DNA of 64,000 nt from Liolophura sinensis (taxonomy: Eukaryota > Mollusca > Polyplacophora > Chitonida > Chitonidae): contig NC_088304.1 in assembly GCF_032854445.1 (NCBI RefSeq), forward strand, positions 684,001 to 748,000. The letters run 5' to 3'. A program made the position numbers and the translations under genes. Under the pieces are notes generated by a model. It was not told where the DNA came from and made no database searches. It was given only the letters and a program-made list of their open reading frames with translations. Position 1 is the first letter of the stretch. Each line of letters opens with the position of its first letter. Positions 1-14,500 of the stretch are shown one piece after another.

Positions 1-642
1 AAATGTTTAAATTGTAGGCAACAGATCACAACGATGATGTCTCCACTGCTACTTTATTGCAGTTTGATTATGGTTTGTATTTTTCTAACACACAATCCAG
101 AAACGACATAAATTTTGCTTTTCCAACATTACATAAGTCTGTACTTATAACAACAAAGAAGATTCAAGCAATTTTTTTTCTCGATTTTCACGGTGTTCAA
201 CACCAGTTACACTCACATCATCAACAACAAAATCAAATATACAAAACAAAATGAAAATGACCTACATGTAAGGGTTTAATATTGCAATTTAGTGATGTAT
301 AACTTCAGAAAAATCAAAAAAGTTATTCCCAAAATTAGTCTCCCATCAAAATCCTCCCATTAATAATCGAAAGAACTCTTATTTTTGGAAGAAAATATAT
401 GCATTTTTGCGTACATTGTCTGGAATAAATAAAAATTTACTATCACTGTAGAAGAGCATGTTCAATTTATGTAAGCAAATCAAGCACCAAGAGGTTAATA
501 TGTTAACTGTGGAAACAATTTTTGTATAAAGATCCCCAGTACACGGACAAACACAAGATGCATTTAAACACATAAGGCCAATAAGGCTAAAAAACAACAA
601 AGGAGAAAAAATCAAAGCAGCTGTATCTGACCACATCAGCCC

Positions 643-826
643 CAAATGTCAAAGGGAAAGATCTAAACACATACGGCTAAAAACTCAAAGAGGAAAGATC
701 TAAACACACATGGTGAAAACCTCAAAGGGGAAAGATCTAAACCCATATGATGAAAACCTCAAAGGGAAAAGATCTAAACCCATATGATGAAAACCTCAAA
801 GGGGAAAGATCTAAACACATATGAGA
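643..826. repeat. 37-bp tandem repeat, about 5 copies
   Basis: The core AAAGATCTAAAC recurs every 37 bp at about 661, 698, 735, 772 and 809. A single related copy lies far away at 8034-8066. Confidence 0.85.
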
Positions 827-2576
827 GGATGTTTCATGTGATGACATTAGGTCAGACAGCTGGGATGTATGCAATGAGCTCTGTAATATGATAAATAGTT
901 TCTGAACAGTTGCAACAGTTGCAAAAAGTTTTTTCAAGAGCATTTTTGATGCCCTGTATTTTCCAGTTGACATTTAAACGTAGATTTTGAAGGTGATAGA
1001 TGCATAATATATAATGAAGTATGCAATTTAAAGAGTTCAGAAGACTTGGAGTTAAAAGAAATAACCCAGGAGACAGTCAAAATCCATGTTTGAATAACAA
1101 GGCATACATGCAAAATCTTCATCCATCCCCGTACCCTACAAACTACCCGTCCATCAAATCACATCGGTTTTAGCCTCTATACATTTTGTTAAGTTACAGT
1201 TTGCCCTACTGAGCAAAACTTCAAGCAGTAGCTAGACTCAAATGGCACATACAATCAAACACCTCCACAACATAAATGAATAAAGTCTTTGTTCCATTTT
1301 ACATTGCCTATCAATCAAAATCAATACATTTCCAATGCCTCTAATTTTAAATGCTTTTTTTTTTATTTTGCTTATTTCTGTGCATTTAGTGAAACATGAA
1401 CTGTTTCTAAGAGGTTCACAGGTGAGCAGACACCTGACTGGAGAAAACTCTTGAGAACTTAATTTCTTCCACATGATGTGGAACAGCACTCTGTTAAGGC
1501 CCATGGCCCATGGCCAAGGTAGACATAGCGCCATCTGGATGTTGCCCATTATTATTAAAGGGAAGATAACTTAGTGATAACATCCGTGATATAACCCATA
1601 GTTTTATACAAATGAGTTCCTAGCTCCCTTAAAATCAACATCCAGAGCAGTATGCCTGTCTTGGTCATGGGCTGTAGCTATGTATGCCCTCTGCACTCTA
1701 GTGTCAAATCACTGACTAACCAGACAGAGATTAAAAGGGACAATCTTCTGAACACATGGCAAGATACTGACTCACACTTCAACAAGAACAAAGCGTTTGT
1801 ATATATGTCATAAATACAAAAGGAGACAAAATCTATTAAACATTAAGTTAAATATTGCAAAATACAAATGGATAGAAAGCACCTCAATAAACATGTAAAA
1901 ATGTTACAAAATATCTGAGAACGTGGTCATGTGACCTTGCAGAGATTAAGCACACAAACAGATCTTTGATATACTTTACTATGAAAATATTTGAAGGGAT
2001 CTACGGACATAAATTACATGGATCTTTAAGCGAATAATGTTGACCCTCAACTGAATAAACCTTCACTCTGTAAGAATGGCATTATAATAACAATAACCCT
2101 TTCAATGTTAACATGACCTTGTAGTTCCCATCACCTTGACCTTTACCTTCAATTTATCAAGGTCATGATACTTTCACATATGTATTATACCCTGCCATCA
2201 ATGGCAGATGGAATTTTTTGAGGGGGGGGGGGATTGTTTATCTACGACCCTTATACAGAAAGTTTTATTTCAACATCTGTTTCAAAAACAATCTTACTTG
2301 ACATCGATCTTTACACTTATTTACAGAACAAAAATTCATATAATATGCCTTTTTAAACAAACACTTCTAAACAGAGAGCACATCAAGAGATCTATGAGAG
2401 ATTTATAAACATTGTCAAGGAGTTATTAAACTAAAAACATAAGAGCATGATGCAGATATTCAATATCACATAGCACAGTGTATTAAACAACTTGGGGCTT
2501 GGTCAAATTCCTGTCCAGTCAGAAACCGTTACCACATCTTCTAATCACATGTCACCAGTTTTTCATCTGGTGAATT
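827..2576. other. 3' UTR or downstream flank, no gene recognised
   Basis: AT-rich single-copy-looking sequence downstream of the proposed stop. It contains a run of G at about 2220-2232 and no long open frame with recognisable content. Part of it should be 3' UTR. Confidence 0.5.
2264..2269 (-). promoter_or_regulatory. Possible polyadenylation signal
   Basis: AATAAA on the minus strand, about 310 nt beyond the proposed stop. Another lies at 1372-1377. Neither can be confirmed from sequence alone. Confidence 0.25.
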
Positions 2577-2594
2577 TCACAAGGGTGGGGCAAT
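2577..2594 (-). CDS. Myo1c: Myosin-Ic exon 31 (last coding exon, stop)
   Basis: Proposed terminal coding segment of 18 nt encoding IAPPL and a TGA stop, after a TTTTCAG acceptor. It aligns with the VAPRLNSR end of vertebrate Myo1c and is in the required phase 0. It is 5.6 kb from exon 30 across an intron filled with tandem repeats. The short match makes this the least certain constitutive exon. Confidence 0.6.
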   Translation of the reverse strand: MAPPL

Positions 2595-5500
2595 CTGAAA
2601 ATAAATAAATTTGATTCAAATCACTTTGGCAATTTACCATATCCTGGAAACAAATCTCTTATTTTTTTTTTTTGGAAGATACCAATATTAAAATGGCTGG
2701 TCCTGATAGCATAGTTCGTAGAGCATCGGGAGCGGGTAGATCCAGGGTCAATGCTGGGTCCAGTCACACCTAAGACATTAAAAGAGGAAGTTGTAACTTC
2801 CTCGCTTTGCATTCAGTATGAAGGGGACATTGCAATGACAGGTTGACATGTATCAGTATAATAGCTTGGGCGATGCGGCTCACTTGCTTTCGGTAAGTCC
2901 CCTCAGTTAAGCAGCACTAGACAAAAGAGCAGTGTAAATCTGTCCTGCAACAAGGAGGCGCATTACATGCATTCTAAGGATTCCTGCGTCGTCATATGAC
3001 AGAAAAATTGTTAAGTACGACTTTAAACCCCAAGCACTCACTCACTCACTCACTCAACTATAAAATGTACAAATCAGGCCTGTTAATGACTGTTATTTCT
3101 CACTTGTCTGCCTCAGCCAATTATATTGACATAATCCTCCGTAGGACGATTCCATTGGCTCATTCTTGCTTTGAAGATATGGGCCAAAACCTTAGGATTT
3201 ACACATTATATAGATGTACTTCCTTTCCAAGCCATAACCCACTCCCACGATGACAACAGCTTCCTCCTAATAACTCTTCAAAACCTAGAATTCAATAATA
3301 GCTCACCAGTAAAATGTGTTTGTCTAGCACTGAAAAAGCCTAGAATTCAACAATACCTCACCAGTAAAATGTGTTTGTCTAGCACTGAAACAACCCAGAA
3401 TTCAAGAAAAGCTCACCAGTAAAATGTGTTTGTCTAGCACTGAAACAACCTAGAATTCAACAATACCTCACCAGTAAAATGTGTTTGTCTAGCACTGAAA
3501 AAGCCTAGAATTCAACAATACCTCACCAGTAAAATGTGTTTGTCTAGCACTGAAACAACCCAGAATTCAATAATAGCTCACCAGTAAAATGTGTTTGTCT
3601 AGCACTGAAAAAGCCTAGAATTCAACAATACCTCACCAGTAAAATGTGTTTGTCTAGCACTGAAACAACCTAGAATTCAATAAAAGCTCACCAGTAAAAT
3701 GTGTTTGTCTAGCACTGAAACAACCTAGAATTCAACAATACCTCACCAGTAAAATGTGTTTGTCTAGCACTGAAAAAGCCTAGAATTCAACAATACCTCA
3801 CCAGTAAAATGTGTTTGTCTAGCACTGAAACAACCCAGAATTCAATAATAGCTCACCAGTAAAATGTGTTTGTCTAGCACTGAAAAAGCCTAGAATTCAA
3901 CAATACCTCACCAGTAAAATGTGTTTGTCTAGCACTGAAACAACCTAGAATTCAAGAAAAGCTCACCAGTAAAATGTGTTTGTCTAGCACTGAAAAAACC
4001 TAGAATTCAATGACAGCTCACCAGTAAAATGTGTTTGTCTAGCACTGAAACAACCTAGAATTCAATAATAGCTCACCAGTAAAATGTGTTTGTCTAGCAC
4101 TGAAAAAGCCTAGAATTCAAGAAAAGCTCACCAGTAAAATGTGTTTGTCTAGCACTGAAACAACCCAGAATTCAATAATACCTCACCAGTAAAATGTGTT
4201 TGTCTAGCACTGAAAAAGCCTAGAATTCAATGACAGCTCACCAGTAAAATGTGTTTGTCTAGCACTGAAACAACCTAGAATTCAACAATACCTCACCAGT
4301 AAAATGTATTTGTCTAGCACTGAAAAAGCCTAGAATTCAACAATACCTCACCAGTAAAATGTGTTTGTCTAGCACTGAAACAACCCAGAATTCAATAATA
4401 GCTCACCAGTAAAATGTGTTTGTCTAGCACTGAAAAAGCCTAGAATTCAACAATACCTCACCAGTAAAATGTGTTTGTCTAGCACTGAAACAACCTAGAA
4501 TTCAAGAAAAGCTCACCAGTAAAATGTGTTTGTCTAGCACTGAAACAACCTAGAATTCAATGACAGCTCACCAGTAAAATGTGTTTGTCTAGCACTGAAA
4601 CAACCTAGAATTCAATAATAGCTCACCAGTAAACTGTGTTTGTCTAGCACTGAAAAAGCCTAGAATTCAATAATAGCTCACCAGTAAAATGTGTTTGTCT
4701 AGCACTGAAACAACCTAGAATTCAATAATACCTCACCAGTAAAATGTGTTTGTCTAGCACTGAAAAAGCCTAGAATTCAATGACAGCTCACCAGTAAAAT
4801 GTGTTTGTCTAGCACTGAAACAACCTAGAATTCAATAATAGCTCACCAGTAAAATGTGTTTGTCTAGCACTGAAAAGGCCTAGAATTCAATAATAGCTCA
4901 CCAGTAAAATGTGTTTGTCTAGCACTGAAACAACCTAGAATTCAATAATACCTCACCAGTAAAATGTGTTTGTCTAGCACTGAAAAAGCCTAGAATTCAA
5001 TGACAGCTCACCAGTAAAATGTGTTTGTCTAGCACTGAAACAACCTAGAATTCAATAATAGCTCAACAGTAAAATGTGTTTGTCTAGCACTGAAAAAGCC
5101 TAGAATTCAATAATAGCTCACCAGTAAAATGTGTTTGTCTAGCACTGAAACAACCTAGAATTCAATAATACCTCACCAGTAAAATGTGTTTGTCTAGCAC
5201 TGAAAAAGCCTAGAATTCAATGACAGCTCACCAGTAAAATGTGTTTGTCTAGCACTGAAACAACCTAGAATTCAATAATAGCTCACCAGTAAAATGTGTT
5301 TGTCTAGCACTGAAAAAGCCTAGAATTCAATAATAGCTCACCAGTAAAATGTGTTTGTCTAGCACTGAAACAACCTAGAATTCAATAATACCTCACCAGT
5401 AAAATGTGTTTGTCTAGCACTGAAAAAGCCAAGAATACAATGACAGCTCACCAGTAAAATGTGTTTGTCTAGCACTGAAACAACCCAGAATTCAATAGTA

Positions 5501-8500
5501 GCTCACCAGTAAAATGTGTTTGTCTAGCACTAAAACAACCTAGAATTTAATGACAGCTCACCAGTAAAATGTGTTTGTCTAGCACTGGAACAACCTAGAA
5601 TTCAATAGTAGCTCACCAGTAAAATGTGTTTGTCTAGCACTGAAAAAGCCTAGAATTCAATAATACCTCACCTATACAATGTATTTGTCTAGCACTGGAA
5701 TGACCTAGAATTCAAGAATACCTCACCAGTAAAGTGTGCTTGTCTAGCACTGAAACATCCCAAAATTCAATGACAGCTCACCAGTGAAATGTGTTTGTCT
5801 AGCACTGGAACGACCCAGAATACAATGACAGCTCACCAGTAAAATGTGTTTGTCTAGCACTGAAATAACCTAGAATTCAATGACAGCTCACCAGTAAAAT
5901 GTGTTCGTGTAGCACTGAAACAACCTAGAATGACAGCTCACCAGTAAAATGTGTTTGTTTAGCACTGAAACAACCTAGAATTCAATGACAGCTCACCAGT
6001 AAAATGTGTTTGTCTAGCACTGAAACAACCTAGAATTCAACAATACCCCACCAGTAAGTTGTGTTTGTCTAGCACTGAAACAACCCAGAATTCAAGAAAA
6101 GCTCACCAGTAAAATGTGTTTGCCTAGCACTGAAAAAGCCTAGAATTAAATAATACCTCATCAATAAAATGTGTTTGTCTAGCACTGAAACAACATGGAA
6201 TTCAATGACATCTCACAAGTAAAGTGTGCTTGTCTAGCATTGAAACAACCTAGAATTCAACAATACCTCACCAGTAAAATGTGTTTGTCTAGCACTGAAA
6301 CAACCCAGAATTCAAGAAAAGCTCACCAGTAAAATGTGTATGTCTAGCGCTGAAAAAGCCTAGAATTCAATGACAGCTCACCAGTAAAATGTGTTTGTCT
6401 AGCACTGAAACAACCTAGAATTCAATAATACCTCACCAGTAAAATGTGTTTGTCTAGCACTGAAACAACCTAGAATTCATTGACAGCTCACCAGTAAAAT
6501 GTGCTTGTCTAGCACAGAAACAACTTAGAATTCAACAATACCTCACCAGTGAAATGTGTTTGCCTAGCACTGAAACAACCCAGAATTCAAGAAAAGCTCA
6601 CCAGTAAAACGTGTATTGATACAGGCATAGTTCAGAGTATTGATACGGGCATGGTTCAGAGTATTGATACGGGCATGGTTCAGAGTATTGATGCAGGCAT
6701 AGTTCAGAGCATTGATATGGGCATAGTTCAGAGCATTGATATGGGCATAGTTCAGATCATTGATATGGGCATAGTTCAGAGCACTGATATGGGCCTAGTT
6801 CAGAGTACTGATGCGAGCATAGTTCAAAGCATTGATATGGGCATAGTTCAGAGTATTGATAGAGGCATAGTTCAGAGTATTGATACAGGCATAGTTCAGA
6901 TCATTGATATGGGCATAGTTCAGAGCACTGATATAGGCCTAGTTCAGAGTACTGATGCGGGCAGAGTTCAGAGCATTGATATGGGCATAGTTCAGAGTAT
7001 TGATACAGGCATAGTTCAGAGTATTGATACGGGCATAGTTCAGAGTATTGGTATGGGCATAGTTCAGAGTACTGATACGGGCATAGTTCAGAGCATTGAT
7101 ACAGGCATAGTTCAGAGCATTGATATGGGCATAGTTCAGATCATTGATATGGGCATAGTTCAGAGCACTGATATGGGCCTAGTTCAGAGTACTGATGCGG
7201 GCATAGTTCAAAGCATTGATACGGGCATAGTTCAGAGTATTGATACAGGCATAGTTCAGAGCATTGATATGGGCATGGTTCAGAGTATTGATACGGGCAT
7301 AGTTCAGAGCATTGATATGGGCATGGTTCAGAGTATTGATACAGGCATAGTTCAGAGCATTGATATGGGCATGGTTCAGAGTATTGATACGGGCATAGTT
7401 CAAAGTATTGATACAGGCATAGTTCAGAGCATTGATACGGGCATAGTTCAGAGCATTGATATGGGCATAGTTCAGAGCATTGATATGGGCATAGTTCAGA
7501 GTATTGATACAGGCATAGTTCAGAGCATTGATATGGGCATAGTTCAGAGCACTGATTTATTCTTGTGATGTCACTGCCTGTAAATTGTGCACAGTCCAGT
7601 TCATGAAATGGTATATTTATTTTATTTATTTGATTGAGTTTTTACATAGTACTTGCTGAGCATAATGGTTGGAGGTAATCAGGTGGCTAGAGACAGCGGG
7701 AATCTATGCGTTGAACCGACATATATACCAGCCATCAACCAATAAGGACGTTCCTGGTCAAAAATGACAAGACCAATTCCCAAAATTGCGCTTAACACAA
7801 ACTACCAAAGAGCTAAGATAGTATATAAAGTCAAAAAAAAAAAAATAGGACGGAATCGTACAAGGAGAAGCAGTCAACAGTTTCGATGATGTTAGAAAAA
7901 CACATCATATGTTCTAGGCGACTGAGTGAAATTAGTAGTCAAATCATGTACCATGCTAGAATATTGGCTGTCTATAACAAAATATGTAGTTCAGTTGTGC
8001 TTAGATTGCAAATACCTGATTGCAACAGCAGTCCAAAAACTCATAAGGGAAAGATCTAAACACATAGATCTTATATTGCCAAAGCATAAAGACAAAAGTG
8101 AATGCTATAAGTGGGGATTAGATGGAATGTGTATAAAACACATCAGAGTTTATATAGGCCTCTGCACTAACAAGGGAAGGTAACTTTGAAAACTCACCAC
8201 ACAGAGTTGTCCGTTCTTGCCTTTCTTGACACTATACATGTTACCCTTTGAAAACTCAATGATCCCCTGTTTGCCACTCATCATGTCATGATTTATGCTG
8301 TGGGGACAAAAACACGCAAATGAAAATTGCAATCTGAACAGTTACTAAACTTGCTGAGATATTTTACAAAATTCCACAACTGGTTTCCTTACTTTGTTTA
8401 GTAATGTAAACTGTTACAAAACCTTAGTATACATATGAATCCAATAGGTGAGTTTCGAATTTGAACTCTTTTATCATTGAAGGTAAAAAACACGCTACTG

Positions 8501-11500
8501 CAACATGAGATCTGTCGAAATGCTAGGCTACTATTTTCTAAAGAAAATGGGTCACTTATGCCTCTGGATCGCAGTGAGACAGATAATCTGTAAATTAATG
8601 TCAACAAAGCTTGCCTAACATTTTTAACAAGTAACATGATATACCAGGACTTTTTTTACCTTTAATTAGAAAAGATTCCAAACTCAAAACTCCCCTATTC
8701 AACTGACAAGTAACAAGCGTATTGAGAATAATTACATCCCATACTAAATATTCAAAACTTAGTCATGAATGTAGCTTTGCAAATTTGATCTCAGGGGGTC
8801 GCAAAATAATTCTGAACAAAACAATGACTCAAAACTGAGTAACTTTTGAAGCAGTTATTGGATGGAAACAAAATAGCCATCAGAATGAACCTGATTTGTG
8901 GTTTCATCAAACTTAAACTCCACGGAAAGTTTTATCAAAATATGTGAAGCAGGTATTGAGCAGAAACCAACAGTTAGTGAGAAGTACAAAAATCATTAAA
9001 TATTAAATATGCAAAACTTATTGCACAGCTCGCAAATATTGGGTAAAAATATTTTCAACTCCAAAGATTGTTAGAGAATGTTCAGTGCTGACATTCCTTT
9101 AAAAATGCTTGAGTATGACATTTACCAGAAGTCCAATACAGGAATCACAAGACTAAATGCCAAAGTCAACCCAGAAAGGTGTGTGGTCTGAAATACACTT
9201 ACTTTCCGTTATTGGAAATCTTGATCATACTGCTGATGTTGCCAGCCATGGCGATCTTTGTGACAGCCTCTACCACGTAGTCAGACTGGAGAATGAGGTC
9301 ACCCTGAAAACAGAACAGATTTGACTAGAATTAACAGGTACTCCACATAAATGTCCACACACAAAACATCTCTGCATAAATGTTCACATCTCCACATAAA
9401 TGTCCACACACAAAACATCTCTGCATAAATGTCCACATCTCCACATAAATGTCCACACACAAAACATCTCTGCATAAATGTTCACATCTCCACATAAATG
9501 TCCACACACAAAACATCTCTGCATAAATGTTCACATCTCCACATAAATATCCACACACAAAACATCTCTGCATAAATGTTCACATCTCCACATAAATGTT
9601 CACATCTCCACATAAATGTCCACACACAAAACATCTCCACATAAATGTCCACACACAAAACATCTCCACATAAATGTCCACACACAAAACATCTCCACAT
9701 AAATGTCCACATCTCCACATAAATGTCCACATCTCCACATAAATGTCCACACACAACACATCTCCACATAAATGTCCACACACAAAACATCTCCACATAA
9801 ATGTCCACATCTCCACATAAATGTTCACATCTCCACATAAATGTCCACACACAAAACATCTCCACATAAATGTCCACACACAAAACCTCTCCACAGCTGT
9901 ACGTATACATTTATCCAGCTACATGTAATGGCACATCATGGTAACTCTGGTTATCAAAGAAGCCTTTATTGTATCCACACCTGTAGTTGACCTGTAGTAA
10001 TAGTCAACAGTCATTCAGACCAACAGGTATAAACTATGTACCAATATCTCATCCTATTTATTTTTTCTCATTGATTTGATACTCTAAAATTGTTTATGTA
10101 TGTAGGTACCCGAGGATACCTGTGGCTGGGAATAAGTCTGTAACCTCTGGTAGGTACCTGACAAACTTCCTGACTTAGTCTGCCACTGACCTTTGGTAGG
10201 TACCTGACAAACTTCCTGACTTAGTCTGCCACTGACCTTTGGTAGGTACCTGACAAACTTCCTGACTTAGTCTGCCACTGACCTTTGGTAGGTACCTGAC
10301 AAACTTCCTGACCTAGTCTGTCACTGACCTTTGGTAGGTACCTGACAAACCTCCTCACTTAAACCACAGCCAAAACAGCAACACCAGGATTTGAACAAGC
10401 AATTTTTATATTGCCCAAGGGCTTGATAGTTGCAAACTGTAATCCAGAATTCAAAAATGTTGTTTATCTGAGGTAGGCATGTATTAGCAGACATATGTAT
10501 ACAAATGCAGCATATTTCGAGTCCCTCCATCAGTCTCGGTATTTCTAATTCTATTTCAGTTTTACTTCAAAATACAATATACCCATCTGTTCTCAAAGTA
10601 AGAGGTTGCCTGAACATATGTAAGTTCCTAGAATAAAATAAATGAAAAACTGAAAGTATTATGTGATAAAAAATTAGGGTGTCTGTATAAAGCTGATGTA
10701 GGCCAGCTTTCCACAAGGAGGTTTTCTACCCAACACCATCTTGTGCAAACAAAGATCAAGGGGGGATCTGTTCTTCAAAGGGTTGGAAGAGATGAAATTG
10801 ATTTTGAGAGTAGGTTAGTACTTAATGAGTGGGTCAATACTAAATACATGTGTTTTTAATTGCTGAGGGTTTAATTTGACTTGACCTTAAGAGTGGAGTC
10901 AACTCTCCAAACAATGTGGCTTAATGCTTAAGAGTGGAGTCAACTCTCCAAAGAATGCATGGTTTAATACTCGAGAGTGGAGTCAACTCTCCAATAATGG
11001 GTGGGGGCCTCCGTGGCTCAGTCGGTTAGAGTGCTAGCACAGCGTAATGACCCAGGAGCCTCTCACCAATGCAGTCACTGTGAGTTCAAGTCTCTTCCTC
11101 TCCGGCTATACTTGGGAAGGTCAGCGGCAACCTGCGGATGGTCCTGGGTTTCCTCCCACCATAAATAAGTGAAATATTCTTAAGTGCAGTATAAGTGAAA
11201 ATATTCTTGAATGAAGAGTAAAACACCAATCAAATAAATGGGTGGCTTAACAATTGAGAGTGAAGTCAACTCTCTAATTAAGGGTGGCTTAACTCTTAAG
11301 AAAGGAGTCTACTCTCCAAACAATGGGTGGAATAACACTCAAGACTGTAGTCAACGCTCGAAATACGGAGTGAATCAACACTTGAGCTTGGAGTCAACCC
11401 TCAAAATAATGCGTGGATTAACACTAGAGTGCAGAGTCATCTCTCCAAACAACGGGTGGGTTAACACTTGAGAGTTAAGTTAACACTCCTGGGTACTTTG

Positions 11501-14500
11501 TATGTAACTAGCAGCTGGTCACGTAAGAGTGCTGATGCTGAAGGTATATTTTTTATGTGGAGTTACAGGTCTACTGAAGTAATTTTTCGGCTTATCATGT
11601 GAGTGGACAGAAAATAATTGAGGGTGTATACTGGAGAGTGCACATTAGTAACAACATTAACAGATATGTGTGATAGATTAAACTGAACAATTACTGACAG
11701 TGATATTTAGGTGTATTATTATAGGAACTGTTACTTAACAAAGTGCAGGAGTGACTGACTGATTTAAGTGCACACTGGAAAATGATATCTACCCGACACT
11801 TGGCATAAATGTTGTTGTTATTCTGAGACTCCTCCGGCTGAAAAGAAGGGGGACAAGAGGGACAAGAATAACGTGACCGCCAGCTTTTAGATAGAGGATA
11901 AGGCATGGTGAAGGCTGAATGCCCCAAATACTGTCACAGTATTTATCGCATCCACCAATCGTATATTTTTCATATTCCCCAGATTCTTCTAATTTCTGGG
12001 ACACCTCATCTGCTGTTTTTAGCCAATACACATGTAATTGTAGCAGGGATATTTAGTCTCTTGTTTCTTCACATGGTTATAGTCTATCCAATAGTAGGGA
12101 TATTCAGTCTCTTGTTTCTTCACATGGTTATAGTCCATCTAATAGTAGGGATATTTAGTCTCTTGTTTCTTCACATGGTTATAGTCTATCCAATAGTAGG
12201 GATATTTAGTCTCTTGTGTCTTCACATGGTTATAGTCCATCTAATAGTAGGGATATTTAGTCTCTTGTTTCTTCACATTTTTATAGTCTATCCAATAGTA
12301 GGGATATTTAGTCTCTTGTTTCTTCACATGGTTATAGTCCATCTAATAGTAGGGATATTTAGTCTCTTGTTTCTTCACATTTTTATAGTCTATCCAATAG
12401 TAGGGATATTCAGTCTCTTGTTTCTTCACATGGTTATAGTCCATCTAATAGTAGGGATATTTAGTCTCTTGTTTCTTCACATTTTTATAGTCTATCTAAT
12501 AGTAGGGATATTTAGTCTCTTGTTTCTTCACATGGTTATAGTCTATCCAATAGTAGGGATATTCAGTCTCTTGTTTCTTCACATGGTTATAGTCCATCTA
12601 ATAGTAGGGATATTTAGTCTCTTGTTTCTTCACATGGTTATAGTCCATCTAATAGTAGGGATATTTAGTCTCTTGTATCTTCACATGGTTATAGCCCATC
12701 TAATAGTAGGGATATTTAGTCTCTTGTTTCTTCACATGGTTATAGTCCATCTAATAGTAGGGATATTTAGTCTCTTGTATCTTCACATGGTTATAGTCCA
12801 TCTAATAGTAGGGATATTTAGTCTCTTGTATCTTCACATGGTTATAGTCCATCTAATGAACATATTCACAGCCTTACTTTTACCAAAAAAAAACTGGGAG
12901 GGAAATGTAATTCTTTGCTTTTAGCCCTACTAATATTTGTCCTAAAAATGAAAAGAATTAGGGTAAATGTTTATAATATTCTATTTATTATTTATATTTT
13001 AGACAATATCCTGCTTTTTGAATGGGTTAAGCAATGTCTTTTTCCTGCACGTCTTCAAAGACTCGAAAATGACATTTACTGCTTCAGTTAGTTTTCTGTT
13101 TGTCTATAATGCAATCTGACAAAAATGATACATAGATCAATGCAAAATGCTTCCATGTATGTGGTTGTAACCACATTAGATGTCTCCCTCTATGTTATAT
13201 AGAAGGGGAGATAACATATGTTAGCTGGCACACCCTTGCCTATGGTTTGAAGTCAAAATGGAGACAATCACGCTAAACTACATGTATGGACCATTCTTTC
13301 CCTGGTCCGGATTACACAAACCCACTTATGACTTAAGTCCAAAATTAAAAACATAATGCATAGTGTTTTTGTATTGGAAGTTGAAATTTGGACACACTTG
13401 CCTTAAGACACATGTAATGGTTATGAAGTAATCAAAATGTTGTTTTCTCAAGTCTCAAAAAAAGCTTTAAGATTGAATTTCAAATTTTGACTTAAGTCAG
13501 AAATGGCTTTGTGAAAGCGGCCCCTAACTTGTAGTGGAAAGAAGTTTTCATGTTGTGGTGTTTACGTGAGCATTTTTCAGGGCAGCCGTCTCCTTACATA
13601 GTGAGAGGGGCAATCTCAGAAAAACAAATATAAGGCTTTGGCACCAGGATATGGGTCATTCTAAGCTGATCTAATACTAGCAGATAGCAGGTTGATTTTA
13701 GACCAAGAAATAAATGCCTGGTCAGAGTAACCTCAATGTGGTCTTACTTAAACAAAATATATTTGTACAAGCCATATAGCACATACATCATAACATAAAG
13801 TAATGTGCAGACAAAACACATGCAAATGTTAACAAACCAATACCTGTGTCCATGAAAATAGATGATCATCATTATTATTATCAATGAATCAATGTGTAGC
13901 CAAAGACAGTTGATTAAAAACCATGTCATGTAGCAGGATAACAACATTTCAATATTTAACATCAAAATAATTCATTGAACCAGTAAACTATCGTGATATG
14001 AATCAGAAAGATACGAACAAAAGCTGACAAGTGGAATGTGATAGAAAGTGATAAGCAAGACGGAAATTTGTTAATGGAAGCAAATGTATTGAAGTGTTTA
14101 ACAAATACTTCCCAGAATCTGACAACATATCCACCTGGTCACCAAAAATAACTGTTTTTAAAAAACAATCTTTGTCTGAAGTAAAGTTCTAAAAAAAGTT
14201 TAAATTTATTTTATTCCATTTCAATTGATTGGTGTTTACTGCAATTCTCAACATGATTTCAACTATGACAGGAATTCTGGGTAGATATTTGGACACTTTC
14301 ACATGAAACTGTTGCCATGGAGATGGACTCATACCTTGTGTCCATCCTCCCACTGTTCATCCATTTCTCTCTCGATAGCCTGATGTCAGAGGTCAGGGGT
14401 GAAGGGTCAGGGTTTAGACAGGGTTAGTAGACAGAGCATGATTGGTGCCAATTGAGACCACAATTCAGTGTACAGTACAAGGTTATGTAGAACACACATA

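Noticed and set aside
6549-7568. 339-codon plus-strand open frame
   Set aside because: It is the 24-bp array read in frame (8-residue period), antisense to the myosin gene and inside an intron; no domain and no non-repeat core.
7620-7745. Possible SINE fragment beginning TTTATTTGATTGAG
   Set aside because: Only the tail-like words match; the rest is too diverged to assign.
11905-12924. 339-codon plus-strand hydrophobic frame
   Set aside because: Generated by the 51-bp repeat (17 codons).
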